A stretch of DNA of 64,000 nucleotides from Eunapius fragilis (GCA_963681505.1 OY811993.1:462562-526561); one strand, 5' to 3'; positions 15,876-27,885 are shown, numbered from the stretch's first letter. Made by a program: numbers and translations. The notes: a model not told the origin generated them from the sequence alone.

Positions 15876-15974
15876 TTGATCCTCCTGTTTTCCAGGTTGC
15901 CATCAAATGATCTGTCAATGGTGGCTTGGTCCTGTGATGGTTCCATACCCTGATAATGCTGCATTACATGCAAG

Positions 15975-16768
15975 TATGGTGGGGGTGTGGTCTCCCTCAT
16001 AATGAGGGACGTCCTTGTATGGTGGGGGTGTGGTCTCCCTCATAATGAGGGACGTCCTTGTATGGTGGGGGTATGGTCTCCCCTCATAATGAGGGACGTC
16101 CTTGTATGGTGGGGGTGTGGTCTCCCTCATAATGAGGGACGTCCTTGTATGGTGGGGGTGTGGTCTCCCCTCATAATGAGGGACGTCCTTGTATGGTGGG
16201 GGTGTGGTCTCCCTCATAATGAGGGACGTCTTTGTATTGTGGTGGTGTGGTCTCCTCCTCATAATGAGGGACATCCTTGTATGGTGGGGGTGTGGTCTCC
16301 CTCATAATGAGGGATGTCCTTGTATGGTGGGGGTGTGGTCTCCCTCATAATGAGGGACGTCTTTGTATTGTGGTGGTGTGGTCTCCTCCTCATAATGAGG
16401 GACGTCCTTGTATGGTGGGGGTGTGGTCTCCCCTCATAATGAGGGACGTCCTTGTATGGTGGGGGTGTGGTCTCCCCTCATAATGAGGGACGTCCTTGTA
16501 TGGTGGGGGTGTGGTCTCTCCTCATAATGAGGGACGTCCTTGTATGGTGGGGGTGTGGTCTCCTCCTCATAATGAGGGACGTCCTTGTATGGTGGGGGTG
16601 TGGTCTCCTCTCATAATGAGGGACGTCCTTGTATGGTGGGGGTGTGGTCTCCTCCTCATAATGAGGGACGTCCTTGTATGGTGGGGGTGTGGTCTCCTGT
16701 CATAATGAGGGACGTCCTTGTATGGTGGGGGTGTGGTCTCCCCTCATAATGAGGGACGTCCTTGTGGA
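15975..16768. repeat. 44-46 bp minisatellite, about 17 copies
   Basis: The unit is tccttgtatggtgggggtgt plus ggtctcccctcataatgagggacg. Variants differ by one or two bases. No coding motif is recognised. Confidence 0.95.
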
Positions 16769-16964
16769 GCACTCATGTAAATATTGTCTACTCATGTAAA
16801 TATTAATAACTAACAATAAAGACAAGCAAAATGCCTTTGTATTCTGACATGACTCTTCATCTGTAGCTATAGTGGCTACCAGCTTCTGCAGGACAAGAGA
16901 GCTCCCCTTGCTGCACACCTGTCTCAGAGGATATGGAGCCCATGGAGTGAAAAAGCCTTGGGTG

Positions 16965-18290
16965 CTGTCCATAGCACCACGAAGCCCATGGCATTAGGGG
17001 TGCTGTCCATAGCACCACGAAGCCCATGGCATTAGGGGTGCTGTCCATAGCACCACGAAGCCCATGGCATTAGGGGTGCTGTCCATAGCACCACGAAGCC
17101 CATGGCATTAGGGGTGCTGTCCATAGCACCACGAAGCCCATGGCATTAGGGGTGCTGTCCATAGCACCACGAAGCCCATGGCATTAGGGGTGCTGTCCAT
17201 AGCACCACGAAGCCCATGGCATTAGGGGTGCTGTCCATAGCACCACGAAGCCCATGGCATTAGGGGTGCTGTCCATAGCACCACGAAGCCCATGGCATTA
17301 GGGGTGCTGTCCATAGCACCACGAAGCCCATGGCATTAGGGGTGCTGTCCATAGCACCACGAAGCCCATGGCATTAGGGGTGCTGTCCATAGCACCACGA
17401 AGCCCATGGCATTAGGGGTGCTGTCCATAGCACCACGAAGCCCATGGCATTAGGGGTGCTGTCCATAGCACCACGAAGCCCATGGCATTAGGGGTGCTGT
17501 CCATAGCACCACGAAGCCCATGGCATTAGGGGTGCTGTCCATAGCACCACGAAGCCCATGGCATTAGGGGTGCTGTCCATAGCACCACGAAGCCCATGGC
17601 ATTAGGGGTGCTGTCCATAGCACCACGAAGCCCATGGCATTAGGGGTGCTGTCCATAGCACCACGAAGCCCATGGCATTAGGGGTGCTGTCCATAGCACC
17701 ACGAAGCCCATGGCATTAGGGGTGCTGTCCATAGCACCACGAAGCCCATGGCATTAGGGGTGCTGTCCATAGCACCACGAAGCCCATGGCATTAGGGGTG
17801 CTGTCCATAGCACCACGAAGCCCATGGCATTAGGGGTGCTGTCCATAGCACCACGAAGCCCATGGCATTAGGGGTGCTGTCCATAGCACCACGAAGCCCA
17901 TGGCATTAGGGGTGCTGTCCATAGCACCACGAAGCCCATGGCATTAGTGGTGCTGTCTATAGCACCACGAAGCCCATGGCATTAGGGGTGCTGTCCATAG
18001 TGCTACGAAGCCCATGGCATTAGGGGTGCTGCCCATAGCACCACGAAGCCCATGGCATTAGTGGTGCTGTCTATAGCACCACGAAGCCCATGGCATTAGG
18101 GGTGCTGCCCATAGCACCACAAAGCCCATGGCATTAGTGGTGCTGTCTATAGCACCACGAAGCCCATGGCATTAGGGGTGCTGTCCATAGTGCTATGAAG
18201 CCCATGGCATTAGGGGTGCTGCCCATAGCACCACGAAGCCCATGGCATTAGGGGTGCTGTCTATAGCACCACGAAGCCCATGGCAAGGAC
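16965..18290. repeat. 38-bp minisatellite, about 35 copies
   Basis: The unit is ggggtgctgtccatagcacc plus acgaagcccatggcatta. It is almost perfectly homogeneous up to about 17940, then more variable toward the right end, where it leads directly into retroelement coding sequence (DPQVAYLLL) at about 18286. Confidence 0.95.
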
Positions 18291-18744
18291 CCACAGGTTG
18301 CATATCTGTTGCTTTGCTTCTGTGGCAGCTTCTGTAAAATGGTACACCTGGCCAGACCAACTCCACACTCCTTGGTTGCTGAAGGGCTAGGCATCATCGA
18401 CTTGGACATCCAACGCTGTTTTACAGAGTGCACAATCATTGATGTCTCTGATGTTGCTTGGCAACAGGCTTAGTTGAGCCCTAGGAGGGGAAGGTGCCTT
18501 TGCAGCCTCCTTCATCACTCAAGTGATTGTTTCATCACTTCCATTGACCATTCTGGTATTGTCATTGGAGAAAACCACCACTTGGAGCAATCCATCGACA
18601 ACTTTAATGGCTTCATTGCTGACACCGAAGCTATCATTTGTTTACAGGACATCCTCCTCCCCCGCCAGAGGTACTTGTCGTCTCAGATTACAGACCATCA
18701 GGTCAAGATTCTCCTTGACCATTCTTCATCACCAGCTAACTGTG

Positions 18745-20085
18745 CCTCGGCTCCTCTCTGTGTCCTCTCCCCATGCCTCAGCTCCTCTCTGTGTCCTCTC
18801 CCCATGCCTCAGCTCCTCTCTGTGTCCTCTCCCCATACCTCGGCTCCTCTCTGTGTCCTCTCCCCATGCCTCAGCTCCTCTCTGTGTCCTCTCCCCATAC
18901 CTCGGCTCCTCTCTGTGTCCTCTCCCCATGCCTCAGCTCCTCTCTGTGTCCTCTCCCCATGCCTCGGCTCCTCTCTGTGTCCTCTCCCCATGCCTCAGCT
19001 CCTTTCTGTGTCCTCTCCCCATACCTCAGCTCCTCTCAGTGTCCTCTCCCCATACCTCGGCTCCTCTCAGTGTCCTCTCCCCATACCTCGGCTCCTCTCT
19101 GTGTCCTCTCCCCATGCCTCAGCTCCTCTCTGTGTCCTCTCCCCATGCCTCAGCTCCTCTCTGTGTCCTCTCCCCATACCTCGGCTCCTCTCTGTGTCCT
19201 CTCCCCATGCCTCAGCTCCTCTCTGTGTCCTCTCCCCATGCCTCAGCTCCTCTCTGTGTCCTCTCCCCATGCCTCGGCTCCTCTCTGTGTCCTCTCCCCA
19301 TGCCTCAGCTCCTCTCTGTGTCCTCTCCCCATACCTCGGCTCCTCTCTGTGTCCTCTCCCCATGCCTCAGCTCCTCTCTGTGTCCTCTCCCCATGCCTCG
19401 GCTCCTCTCTGTGTCCTCTCCCCATGCCTCAGCTCCTTTCTGTGTCCTCTCCCCATACCTCGGCTCCTCTCAGTGTCCTCTCCCCATACCTCGGCTCCTC
19501 TCTGTGTCCTCTCCCCATACCTCGGCTCCTCTCTGTGTCCTCTCCCCATGCCTCAGCTCCTCTCTGTGTCCTCTCCCCATGCCTCAGCTCCTCTCTGTGT
19601 CCTCTCCCCATACCTCGGCTCCTCTCTGTGTCCTCTCCCCATGCCTCAGCTCCTCTCTGTGTCCTCTCCCCATGCCTCAGCTCCTCTCTGTGTCCTCTCC
19701 CCATACCTCGGCTCCTCTCTGTGTCCTCTCCCCATACCTCAGCTCCTCTCTCTGTGTCCTCTCCCCATACCTCTGCTCCTCTCTGTGTCCTCTCCCCATA
19801 CCTCATCTCCTCTCTGTGTCCTCTCCCCATGCCTTGGCTCCTCTCAGTGTCCTCTCCCCATGCCTCATCTCCTCTCTGTGTCCTCTCCTCATACCTCTGC
19901 TCCTCTCTGTGTCCTCTCCCCATACCTCATCTCCTCTCTGTGTCCTCTCCTCATACCTTGGCTCCTCTCTGTGTCCTCTCCCCATACCTCAGCTCCTCTC
20001 TGTGTCCTCTCCCCATACCTCAGCTCCTCTCAATGTCCTCTCCCCATACCTCAGCTCCTCTCTGTGCCCTCTCTCCATACCTCGG
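18745..20085. repeat. 31-bp minisatellite, about 43 copies, derived from retroelement coding sequence
   Basis: The unit is tcctctctgtgtcctctccc plus catgcctcagc. In one frame it codes RLLSVSSPHASA, the segment expected at this place in the retroelement protein. A period of 31 keeps all three plus frames open and generates ORFs of 455-547 codons that are not genes. Confidence 0.95.
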
Positions 20086-20094
20086 CTCGGCTTT

Positions 20095-20228
20095 CAGTTA
20101 TACCAACACCCCTCTAGACCCCCGGGTCACCACGCCCTAGACCCCTAGGTCACCACGCTCTAGAACCCCGGGTCACCACGCCCTAGACCCCCAGGTCACC
20201 ACGCCCTAGACCCCCGGCTCACCATGCT
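20095..20228. repeat. 23-26 bp minisatellite derived from the GHHAL segment
   Basis: Five to six units of ctagacccccgggtcaccac plus gcc. One frame reads PPGHHALDP, matching the expected GHHAL motif of the retroelement that precedes RHNSLRD. Confidence 0.85.
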
Positions 20229-20624
20229 CGTACATGTAAAAGTTGAGGCGACTCAAATCACCAGACACAATTCTTTGCGGGACACCTTCTGAGAATTGTG
20301 TAAGTTGGGCCAAATGGAGGCAGGTAGTGAGAGGTACTCACCCTGCAGACATCTTGGTCCATAATTGGGAGTTTGGCAAATCAGCAGCACTGGATTTTAC
20401 CATCACATCACCCCTAAATCATTCTGCTTTGAATGAAGCGAGTGTGATGGTCAGGTCCACTGTGTCAGCTGTTGAACTCTGCAAACATGCCACCAATGAT
20501 GAAAAATGCAACTGTTTGGGCTGAGCTTGCATCCCCTTAGCAGTGGAGACTTATGTTGCTGGGGAGACAAAGTCTCGACAGACTAGCCACATGGATCGCC
20601 ACTCAAACTGCATGCCCCAAATCT

Positions 20625-21408
20625 TCAGCAGTGTCAGGGTTATATGGAAGGTTAAGCATTGCCCTGGTCAGGGCCAATGGCAGTGTCAGGACTATATGGA
20701 AGGTTAAGCATTGCCCTGGTCAGGGCCAATGGCAGTGTCAGGACTATATGGAAGGTTAAGCATTGCCCTGGTCAGGGCCAATGGCAGTGTCAGGACTATA
20801 TGGAAGGTTAAGCATTGCCCTGGTCAGGGCCAATGGCAGTGTCAGGACTATATGGAAGGTTAAGCATTGCCCTGGTCAGGACCAATGGCAGTGTCAGGAC
20901 TATATGGAAGGTTAAGCATTGCCCTGGTCAGGGCCAATGGCAGTGTCAGGACTATATGGAAGGTTAAGCATTGCCCTGGTCAGGGCCAATGGCAGTGTCA
21001 GGACTATATGGAAGGTTAAGCATTGCCCTGGTCAGGGCCAATGGCAGTGTCAGGGCTATATGGAAGGTTAAGCATTGCCCTGGTCAGGGCCAATGGCAGT
21101 GTCAGGACTATATGGAAGGTTAAGCATTGCCCTGGTCAGGACCAATGGCAGTGTCAGGACTATATGGAAGGTTAAGCATTGCCCTGGTCAGGGCCAATGG
21201 CAGTGTCAGGACTATATGGAAGGTTAAGCATTGCCCTGGTCAGGGCCAATGGCAGTGTCAGGACTATATGGAAGGTTAAGCATTGCCCTGGTCAGGGCCA
21301 ATGGCAGTGTCAGGACTATATGGAAGGTTAAGCATTGCCCTGGTCAGGGCCAATGGCAGTGTCAGGACTATATGGAAGGTTAAGCATTGCCCTGGTCAGG
21401 GCCAATGT
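20625..21408. repeat. 52-bp minisatellite, about 15 copies, derived from the ORF's C-terminal coding segment
   Basis: The unit begins gtcaggactatatggaaggt and ends gccctggtcagggccaatggca. The first copy codes SGLYGRLSIALVRANG, the conserved C-terminus of the retroelement protein. Later copies lose the frame because 52 is not divisible by three. Confidence 0.95.
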
Positions 21409-21449
21409 TAGTGCTTTATTGGCTTTATTGGCTAGGTCACCTTCAATGA

Positions 21450-21552
21450 CTTTTAGTGTCTAGGTATAGGTAGGTCTGCAGTATGATGTCTAGGTATAGG
21501 TAGGTCTGCAGTATGATGTCTAGGTATAGGTAGGTCTGCAGTATGATGTGTT
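21450..21552. repeat. 30-bp tandem repeat, three copies
   Basis: The unit is gtctaggtataggtaggtct plus gcagtatgat. An AATAAA-like signal (aaataaaagc) follows at about 21590. Confidence 0.85.
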
Positions 21553-21674
21553 CATGTATGTACATTTATGCATTTATTCATGAACTACAAATAAAAGCTA
21601 TTATTCTGTGTGTGCAAGGATGCTTTTTGCTGTCCTTCATGCTACAAATCTCTGTGCATTTGTGGCAGCAGAGT

Positions 21675-22025
21675 GAAATGGAGGGGGAGGAGTGAAATGG
21701 AGGGGGAGGAGGGGGTGGAGGGGGAGGAGGGAAATGGAGGGGAAGGATGGGGAGGAGGGGAGGGAGGAGGGGGAGGAGGGAAATGGAGGGGAAGGATGGG
21801 AAGGAGGGGGAGGAGGGAAATGGAGGGGAAGGATGGGGAGGAGGGGAGGGAGGAGGGGGAGGAGGGAAATGGAGGGGAAGGATGGGGAGGAGGGGGAGGA
21901 GGGAAATGGAGGGGGAGGAGGGGGAGGAGGGGGAGGAGGGAAATGGAGGGGAAGGAGGGGGAGGAGTGAAATGGAGGGGGAGGAGGGGGAGGAGGGGGAG
22001 GAGGGAAATGGAGGAGAAGGATGGA
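21675..22025. repeat. Purine-rich (GGA)n minisatellite
   Basis: Units such as ggaggagggaaatggagggg run for 350 bp. The purine/pyrimidine asymmetry suits triplex formation, and all frames are open. Confidence 0.9.
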
Positions 22026-22049
22026 GTTTGAATATTGAGCTGGGCTTCC

Positions 22050-22147
22050 ATACTTGCCAGAATAAATTCAGAGCCCCTAGCCCCTCCATACTTGCCAGAA
22101 TAAATTCAGAGCCCCTAGCCCCTCCATACTTGCCAGAATAAATTCAG
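22050..22147. repeat. 38-bp tandem repeat, about 2.5 copies
   Basis: The unit is ccatacttgccagaataaat plus tcagagcccctagcccct. Confidence 0.85.
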
Positions 22148-23237
22148 CACTGTTATTATTTCATCCTTATAGTTATGTGTTTTAGACTTTTTATATTTGT
22201 ATATGTATGTGCATTTATTCATGTGTTGATGTTGTATCTTATTCTAACATGTACATATTTTTAAATTATTATACAGTTAAGTCCTACAGATATCCCAATC
22301 AAGAATTGTTCCTGAGCGCGACAGCAGTGCCCTTACGTTGGCTCGCATCAAAGTAAGGCTAAGTCTGTCATACTATGGGCAGATGGCATGCGATTTGGAG
22401 TGGTTTCCTCTGGTGGTTAGGCGAGACAAGGTCTGCATTTAGCATCATTGGAATAGTGCTTGCGCACCTCGGCTGCCAGAGCTGCAGATCCAACCGTCAC
22501 CCTTTCCAGTAAGGTAGCGTGTAAAAAATATATATATTATGCACTTATCAATGCCACCCGGTACCCACCCCCGTACGGGCGATGCCGGGATTTATAGGAG
22601 GGGATTTGACAACTGATATTTGACCGGCGTGACGTGTTTAGGTAGGGGCGGTTTGACATGATAGCGGATTTGACATTAATATAGCCACGCCTAACTATTG
22701 TATACATGTACTTGTATTGAAATATGGCGCAAGGGAAAAGTGTTCTAGTGTGTTTGGGAGACAATAGGAGAATCGTCAAGTGCGGAGGAGGGACTGCCCA
22801 TTGTTCAGACAGCATTCTGCGACGTTCTTGGCGGCGAAGTTGAGCATATTAGTGTACTGATACATATAGAAGAGCAATGGGGTGAGCGGAAGGTCTTTGT
22901 TGATCTCCAGGCAGGGGCGGATACAGGATTTTCCAAAGGTGGGGGGGGGGGGGGGGGGGGTTTGAGACCCGCCATATGAAAAGCGGGGTGGGGGGGGGGG
23001 GGGGGGGGGGGTGTTTGAGACCCGCCATATGAAAAGCGGGGTGGGGTTGGGGGGTGCTGTTCGCTTGAGGCCGCGGTGGGTGAGTACATATTTATACATA
23101 TCACGGCGTTAAGCATGCATGCACATTTCCATGTACATGTGGCTGTATTGTGTGGATCACGAACTTTCCCAGCCCTAATAATATTCATGCAAATTCTACA
23201 TCGACATCTCGGTTAGTGATAGGTCTTTTAGTTTACC
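22148..23237. other. Intergenic stretch with two poly-G tracts
   Basis: No gene recognised. It holds two G runs (about 22940-22960 and 22987-23011), each followed by the same text tttgagacccgccatatgaa and aagcggggtgggg, so the G tract and its flank were duplicated. Long G runs are also assembly-sensitive. Confidence 0.6.
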
Positions 23238-23860
23238 CATAGATTGAAGACCTTATGGAACGGGATTGGAAACGCTGCATCTATTCCAATGAAAATTTTC
23301 ATCCTTGTTTCGCATGAATCTAATTATGTTCGCGCGGGCTTTCTTGGTGACATGAGAATTGGTGTGGACGTAGACAACTGAATAGAAGGTAAAATAGACA
23401 GTTAAGATTCCCTAAAGTCTATTGATGGTTTCTACCTCTTATGGTTACTTCAGACACAATGTATGTAAAGCTTTAGAGTGCGTGGATCACCAAAACAAGT
23501 CGATCAAACGTTGCCAAAGCAAAGTGATATTTTTGTATGAATCGCCGTGGCAACATGCAGCATGTTCAAGCGACGAAGCATGCCTTGCTAAAACGCTCGA
23601 TGTTTGAAGAATACCGTAGTGCTGGTTTGAAGAGAACTAGTCCTATGGCTTTAAAGTTACATAGCTTCGAACACAAAAAAGTAGCTAAAATACCTTACGT
23701 GCCATATGGATTGTTGTGCCACTATGGTAGATAGTTGTGGCTTCAAAATTAGTTTTACGAAAACAGCTAAGGCCAATAGGTGCCGTAGGGGGGGTTTGAA
23801 GCTTTCTGTACTTATAGAAGCGCACTTACAGCCCTGCATATCTGACAATTTAATTAGGAC

Positions 23861-26850
23861 ATGTATCGGCGAGGACGATTGTCAAAAACACAGAAGTACG
23901 AACAACAAAGGCGCCATGAATGCAGTGAACTTACTGTCTCAATTGGGATAGACATTTGGAAGGATGCCAGGAGGGCCCATCTGTGGCAGCAAGTGAATGA
24001 AGTAACGGTTGTGCCGACACTCCTACCTCCAGGTATAACAATGCTAGTTACACTGAGTTATGTATTTTGTAACTTGAATAGGGTGGTTCAGAGTAGGTGA
24101 TGGTGCTTTTGGAAAGGTGGACAAAGATAATGATGGTATATTGAGGTTGTCTCGATGTGTGGTCATCAGTGCAAGCATGAAGTGGCACGTTCAGGTACGA
24201 GCTAGCAGTTTAAGATTTCATTCAGGTTGCATGCTATTTATATAAAATTATTCTTGTATAGGTTGACGGTAAGAAAGTGAACTCAACTGTGCCTAGTTTG
24301 AGCAAGGTTCCTCAATGTTGTACATCTGTTGAGGATGTCAGGATGCTTCTGAATGTAGTGCATTCTTGTCATCTGTGCAGTGGAAATTGTGATGATAGGT
24401 TCATCACCTACATTTCAGCAAAGAATGGAAAGATAATGAATGCACCAGGTACATCATGTTGTTCTGTGCAGATGCAATTAATGATTCCACTGTAACCTAC
24501 AGGCACTGAGTGTGTGGCTTTCTTGGACACCTTTCACTCTACGATTCGCCATTCAGAGTGTGAGGTACTATTATCACCAGGAGAGGATGGTATTCATTGC
24601 TGCAGCAGGTGTAAGGCATACAGATGCAATCTAAGAGCCTTAGTGAGCCGCCATCAGAAGCATGCATCTGACACAAGCTCTACTGATCCAGGTAGTCATG
24701 CACCCTTCTCACACTTGAGTTCTCCTCAGAAGTGTACTCGTTACCAAACGAGCATGCTCTACGAGTATCTAGTCACCATTCTAAAGAAGAAACTTGATGA
24801 TGTGATTGAAGAAAGTGGACTTACGGTGTCAACGAGCTTACATGATGATCTAGTGCAAATCATGAAAGATAATGCTGAAGTGATTTGTACTAATCATCCA
24901 CCAGGGACATTTGGGCGTGTTTTCTGGGAGGCTCAAATGAAGGCAGCTTCAGTGAAGGATGCAAAGCAGATGAGATGGGACCCTGTTATGGTACGGTGGT
25001 GTCTCTATCTCCGCCATCTCTCCAGATCTGCCTATGAGATGCTACGAGAAACAGGAACGATAAGCCTGCCATCACAAAGAACACTGCAAGATTACACTTA
25101 CTACATCAAAGCTAGTGTAGGATTTTCTAATGAAGTGGACAAGCAACTAAGAATTGATGGAAAACTAGCATCTTGTGTGGAGAGGGACAAATGTGTCATT
25201 ATTGTTTGCGACGAGATGCACATACGGCAAGATCTAACCTATGACAAGCACACAGGTAGGCTCAGCTAATTCAAGCCAATAATGTACTGATTTTTAAATA
25301 GGTGAACTGACTGGGTTCGTTAACATTGGCAACATCAAAAACTATCTTGCTGAATATGAGAACCAGTTAACAACCAGCATTGGTGTCATCCGAAAACCTC
25401 TCGCATCTTCAATGCTGGTATTGATGGTCAGAGGTCTTTTTACTCATCTCAAGTTCCCCTATGCGCAATTTCCATGCACCGAATTGTCAGGCAAGTCTAT
25501 CTTGCAATGCTATTTCCCTGTTTTGATCATGTTATGTACAATATAATGTATAGGACAACAGCTCTTTCCTCTGTTATGGAATGCTGTGTCACGATTGGAG
25601 AATTTGGGGTTCACCGTCCTGGCTCTGTGTTGCGATGGCCTTTCTGCCAACAGGAAGTTTTTCCGATTACATGACGAACGTTCCACCACGGCAGTGTACA
25701 AAGTTGTGAATCCATACTCCCATAATGGGGAAAAACGTAACATATTTTTTCTGTCTGATCCACCTCACTTGATGAAAATGGTGAAAAACGCCTGGGCAAA
25801 CAACAAACGAAAGCTATGGGTATGTATAATGCTGGCAAGTATTGTACATAAAAATTTATCTATATTATCCTCGTCAGTGCAATGGAATGGATATCTCATG
25901 GGACCATCTACTGGAACTGTACACAAAGAACAGGGCACAGGCTGATGACACTGGGTTAGCAGTGATACCGAAGCTGAAGTATGAACATGTGCATCTTACT
26001 AGTTATTCCACAATGCGCGTTGACCTTGCAGCTCAAGTAAGGATGATTGGTGTTATCTGTTTTCTATTAACATGGTTTCAATCATCAATGTATTTCAATT
26101 TCCCTATATGTACATGCAGGTTCTCAGCAGTTCTGTTTCCAAAGGCCTTACAATTTTTGTCGGATCTAAAGCAACACAGACATCATATTTTGCAGAAATG
26201 TTTGATAAATTTTTTGACTGCCTTAACAGTTCAAGTCTGTCTGCAGGCAAGCGATCTAGAAATGCATTTCGATCACCATATAGGTCAGGGAATGACTGGA
26301 AACTAAAGGTACACTCCAATTTGACAGTTCATTTTAATAAATTCAGTAATGAATTACAGTGGCTAACAGACGTATTTTTGCCGTATCTGGATGACTGGGA
26401 GGAAAGTGTGCATAGAAGAGATGGATTCACACCCTCATAAAAGAGCAAGATGAATCTTAGCAGAGAAACAAGAGAAGGTCTGAAGCTAACAGGTGAATTA
26501 CAAAAGAAAATATCTACGCATCGATTAGAAATTGAACTGATGCTTTCTTTTCTTCAGTGATGGCATTTGTAGAACTCGTCCAGTAACTCTTCACAATCCC
26601 AGGTGTTGGTGTATTTCTAAGCAACAGGATTTGCCAGGATCCATTAGATAATTTCTTCGGACAACAGCGCCAACGAGGCAGGGCTAATGGAAACCCATCA
26701 TCCTCTGAGTTTGTCAGAAATACACAAGCATTACGAGTCATATCAAACACATGTGGAACCATACGTGGAAATTGCAGGGGTGGTGCTTCCATTGATTCTG
26801 ATATTTTAGACTCTGGTCCCCTTCCCAAGAGGCCCAGACACAGTCTGTAA
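23861..26850 (+). pseudogene. P-element-like transposase (10-exon model with two in-frame TAA stops)
   Basis: Exons: 23861-24032, 24082-24194, 24262-24448, 24503-25255, 25302-25490, 25554-25819, 25878-26036, 26120-26308, 26360-26492, 26558-26850. All phases fit; the sum is 2454 nt. The family is recognised from RWDPVMVRWCLYL, SLPSQRTLQDYT, CDEMHIRQDLTYDKHTG (first catalytic Asp, near residue 394), LSDPPHLMKMVKNAW (second Asp, near 540), and near the end IPGVGVFLSNRICQDPLDNFFGQQRQRG. P elements usually have Glu in the LENFF position; here it is Asp. No THAP zinc finger is seen at the N-terminus. TAA codons at 26438-26440 and 26584-26586 interrupt otherwise good homology, so this copy is probably inactive. 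Intron 5 uses a GC-AG donor (GCAAGT at 25491). Confidence 0.8.
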
Positions 26851-26926
26851 TTTATTGTAAATTTTATACAACACATGCATTTAAATTTTATACAAGTGAT
26901 ACAAAAAAATTCATGCATACAATAAT

Positions 26927-27885
26927 CACTGCTTGGGGCAAAGTTCACTTCGCATGGCTCTTGTCTTAGACATTGTTTTTTGCTGCGCCTGTTTGTATAA
27001 CTCCAAACAAGAGCTCGCAAACCCAAATCCTCGAACTGTCACATATAGCTGTATCATTTCCTTCAGTACCAATTTCGACACTTCCTCCTCTACCTCAGCA
27101 CCTATGATAGACCACTCAAACAGCAGGTCATTGTTGCAGAGTATGGTTTCATGTTAGATGAAAGAGTAAAATGTTTACGAACTATGCATGTCTTCTATCA
27201 TAACAAAAACATTGTAAGCCTGATCACTTATAGTGCATAGACCTCCTCGATTTATGCCATTAACCCATTTCTCACTTTCACTGTTGTTGAGTGCATCACC
27301 TGCAAACTCCATCAGTAAAAACATCATCTCCTCTTTTTGGGTGTGTGAACCTGTCTCCGTCCAGTTATAAACTGTATAGATCACATACCCAGCAACGTAG
27401 CGTAGAGCACACTGTTCTTCCTCAGTTAAAGGACGCATGCTTGACTCTGTATGATCTTCTCCTCTCTGTATGCTAAATTCCAGTTTAATAAGTTCAGTGA
27501 AAATATAATCAGTGACGAACTGGTAGAACGCTGGAAATGCCTTTAAATTAACAGATTGCAGTATGAAAACTTTCCAATCCTTAACAAAAGTATCAGATGT
27601 TCTGATAGTCTGGAAAGATCTCCACATTTTTTGCTTTTTTAAAGCTACATTCGTACTATGTTTGCAGCAGAAACATGTTTGCAGTCTAACAATCAGTATG
27701 TAGGCAAACCATGACAGGTGTTCTCGATCGCTCTGTTTTCGGATTCGAGCCACCACTCTTGGAGAGCTTGTGATGTCTTTACGGCTGCACGTGTGTATTC
27801 CGACTCCACTTGAAACGTTTCATCCGTAATCACAGCTTTAACTGCTGCCTTGAAAAACTCTGTCGATCCTTGGAAGTACGCGTGT
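26927..27885 (-). pseudogene. Second gene in the P-like transposon: transposon-linked protein of unknown function
   Basis: Three coding-like blocks lie on the minus strand: 27885-27730 (FQGSTEFFKAAVKAVI, TSQALQEWW), 27756-27175 (KMWRSFQTIRTSDTFVKDW, CALRYVAGYVIYTVY) and about 27145-26927 (DLLFEWSIIGAEVEEEVSKL, VTVRGFGFASSCLELYKQA, then TGA). They are in different frames and no clean splice sites join them, so the gene is frame-damaged or I miss short exons. Similar RY-AGYV and RGFxFASxxLExYK blocks occur, as I recall, in large uncharacterised proteins of sponges and cnidarians. It converges on the transposase gene. Function unknown. Confidence 0.55.

Larger units (their letters stand above)
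18286..21420 (+). pseudogene. Decayed C-terminal part of a reverse-transcriptase-type retroelement ORF, interrupted by minisatellites
   Basis: Coding-like blocks on the plus strand are, in order: 18286-18480 (DPQVAYLLLCF, CGSFCKMVHLARPTPHSL, DVSDVAWQQA then TAG), 18480-18745 (FNGFIADTEAI, QITDHQVKILLDHSS), a 31-bp array coding LLSVSSPHASA, a 23-26 bp array coding GHHALDP, 20255-20525 (RHNSLRD, ADILVHNWEFGKSAALDFT), and about 20530-20670 (IPLAVET, then shifted frame SLDRLATWIATQ, SGLYGRLSIALVRANG). These blocks match, from memory, the region after the RT domain in an invertebrate retroelement protein family. No RT catalytic YxDD motif is visible upstream, so only the 3' part is here. It has stops, frameshifts and huge internal arrays, so it is dead. 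Confidence 0.7.

Noticed and set aside
16000-16765. CRISPR-like array
   Set aside because: Repeats are direct and contiguous with no unique spacers, in a eukaryotic context. The same holds for the 17-, 31-, 38- and 52-bp arrays.
18474-20148. Three overlapping plus-strand ORFs of 455-547 codons
   Set aside because: They arise because a 31-bp repeat without stops is open in every frame. Only one frame per unit resembles the retroelement protein, and the frame is lost at each step.
21578-22141. Gly/Glu- and Pro/Ser-rich ORFs on both strands
   Set aside because: Generated by the purine-rich repeat.
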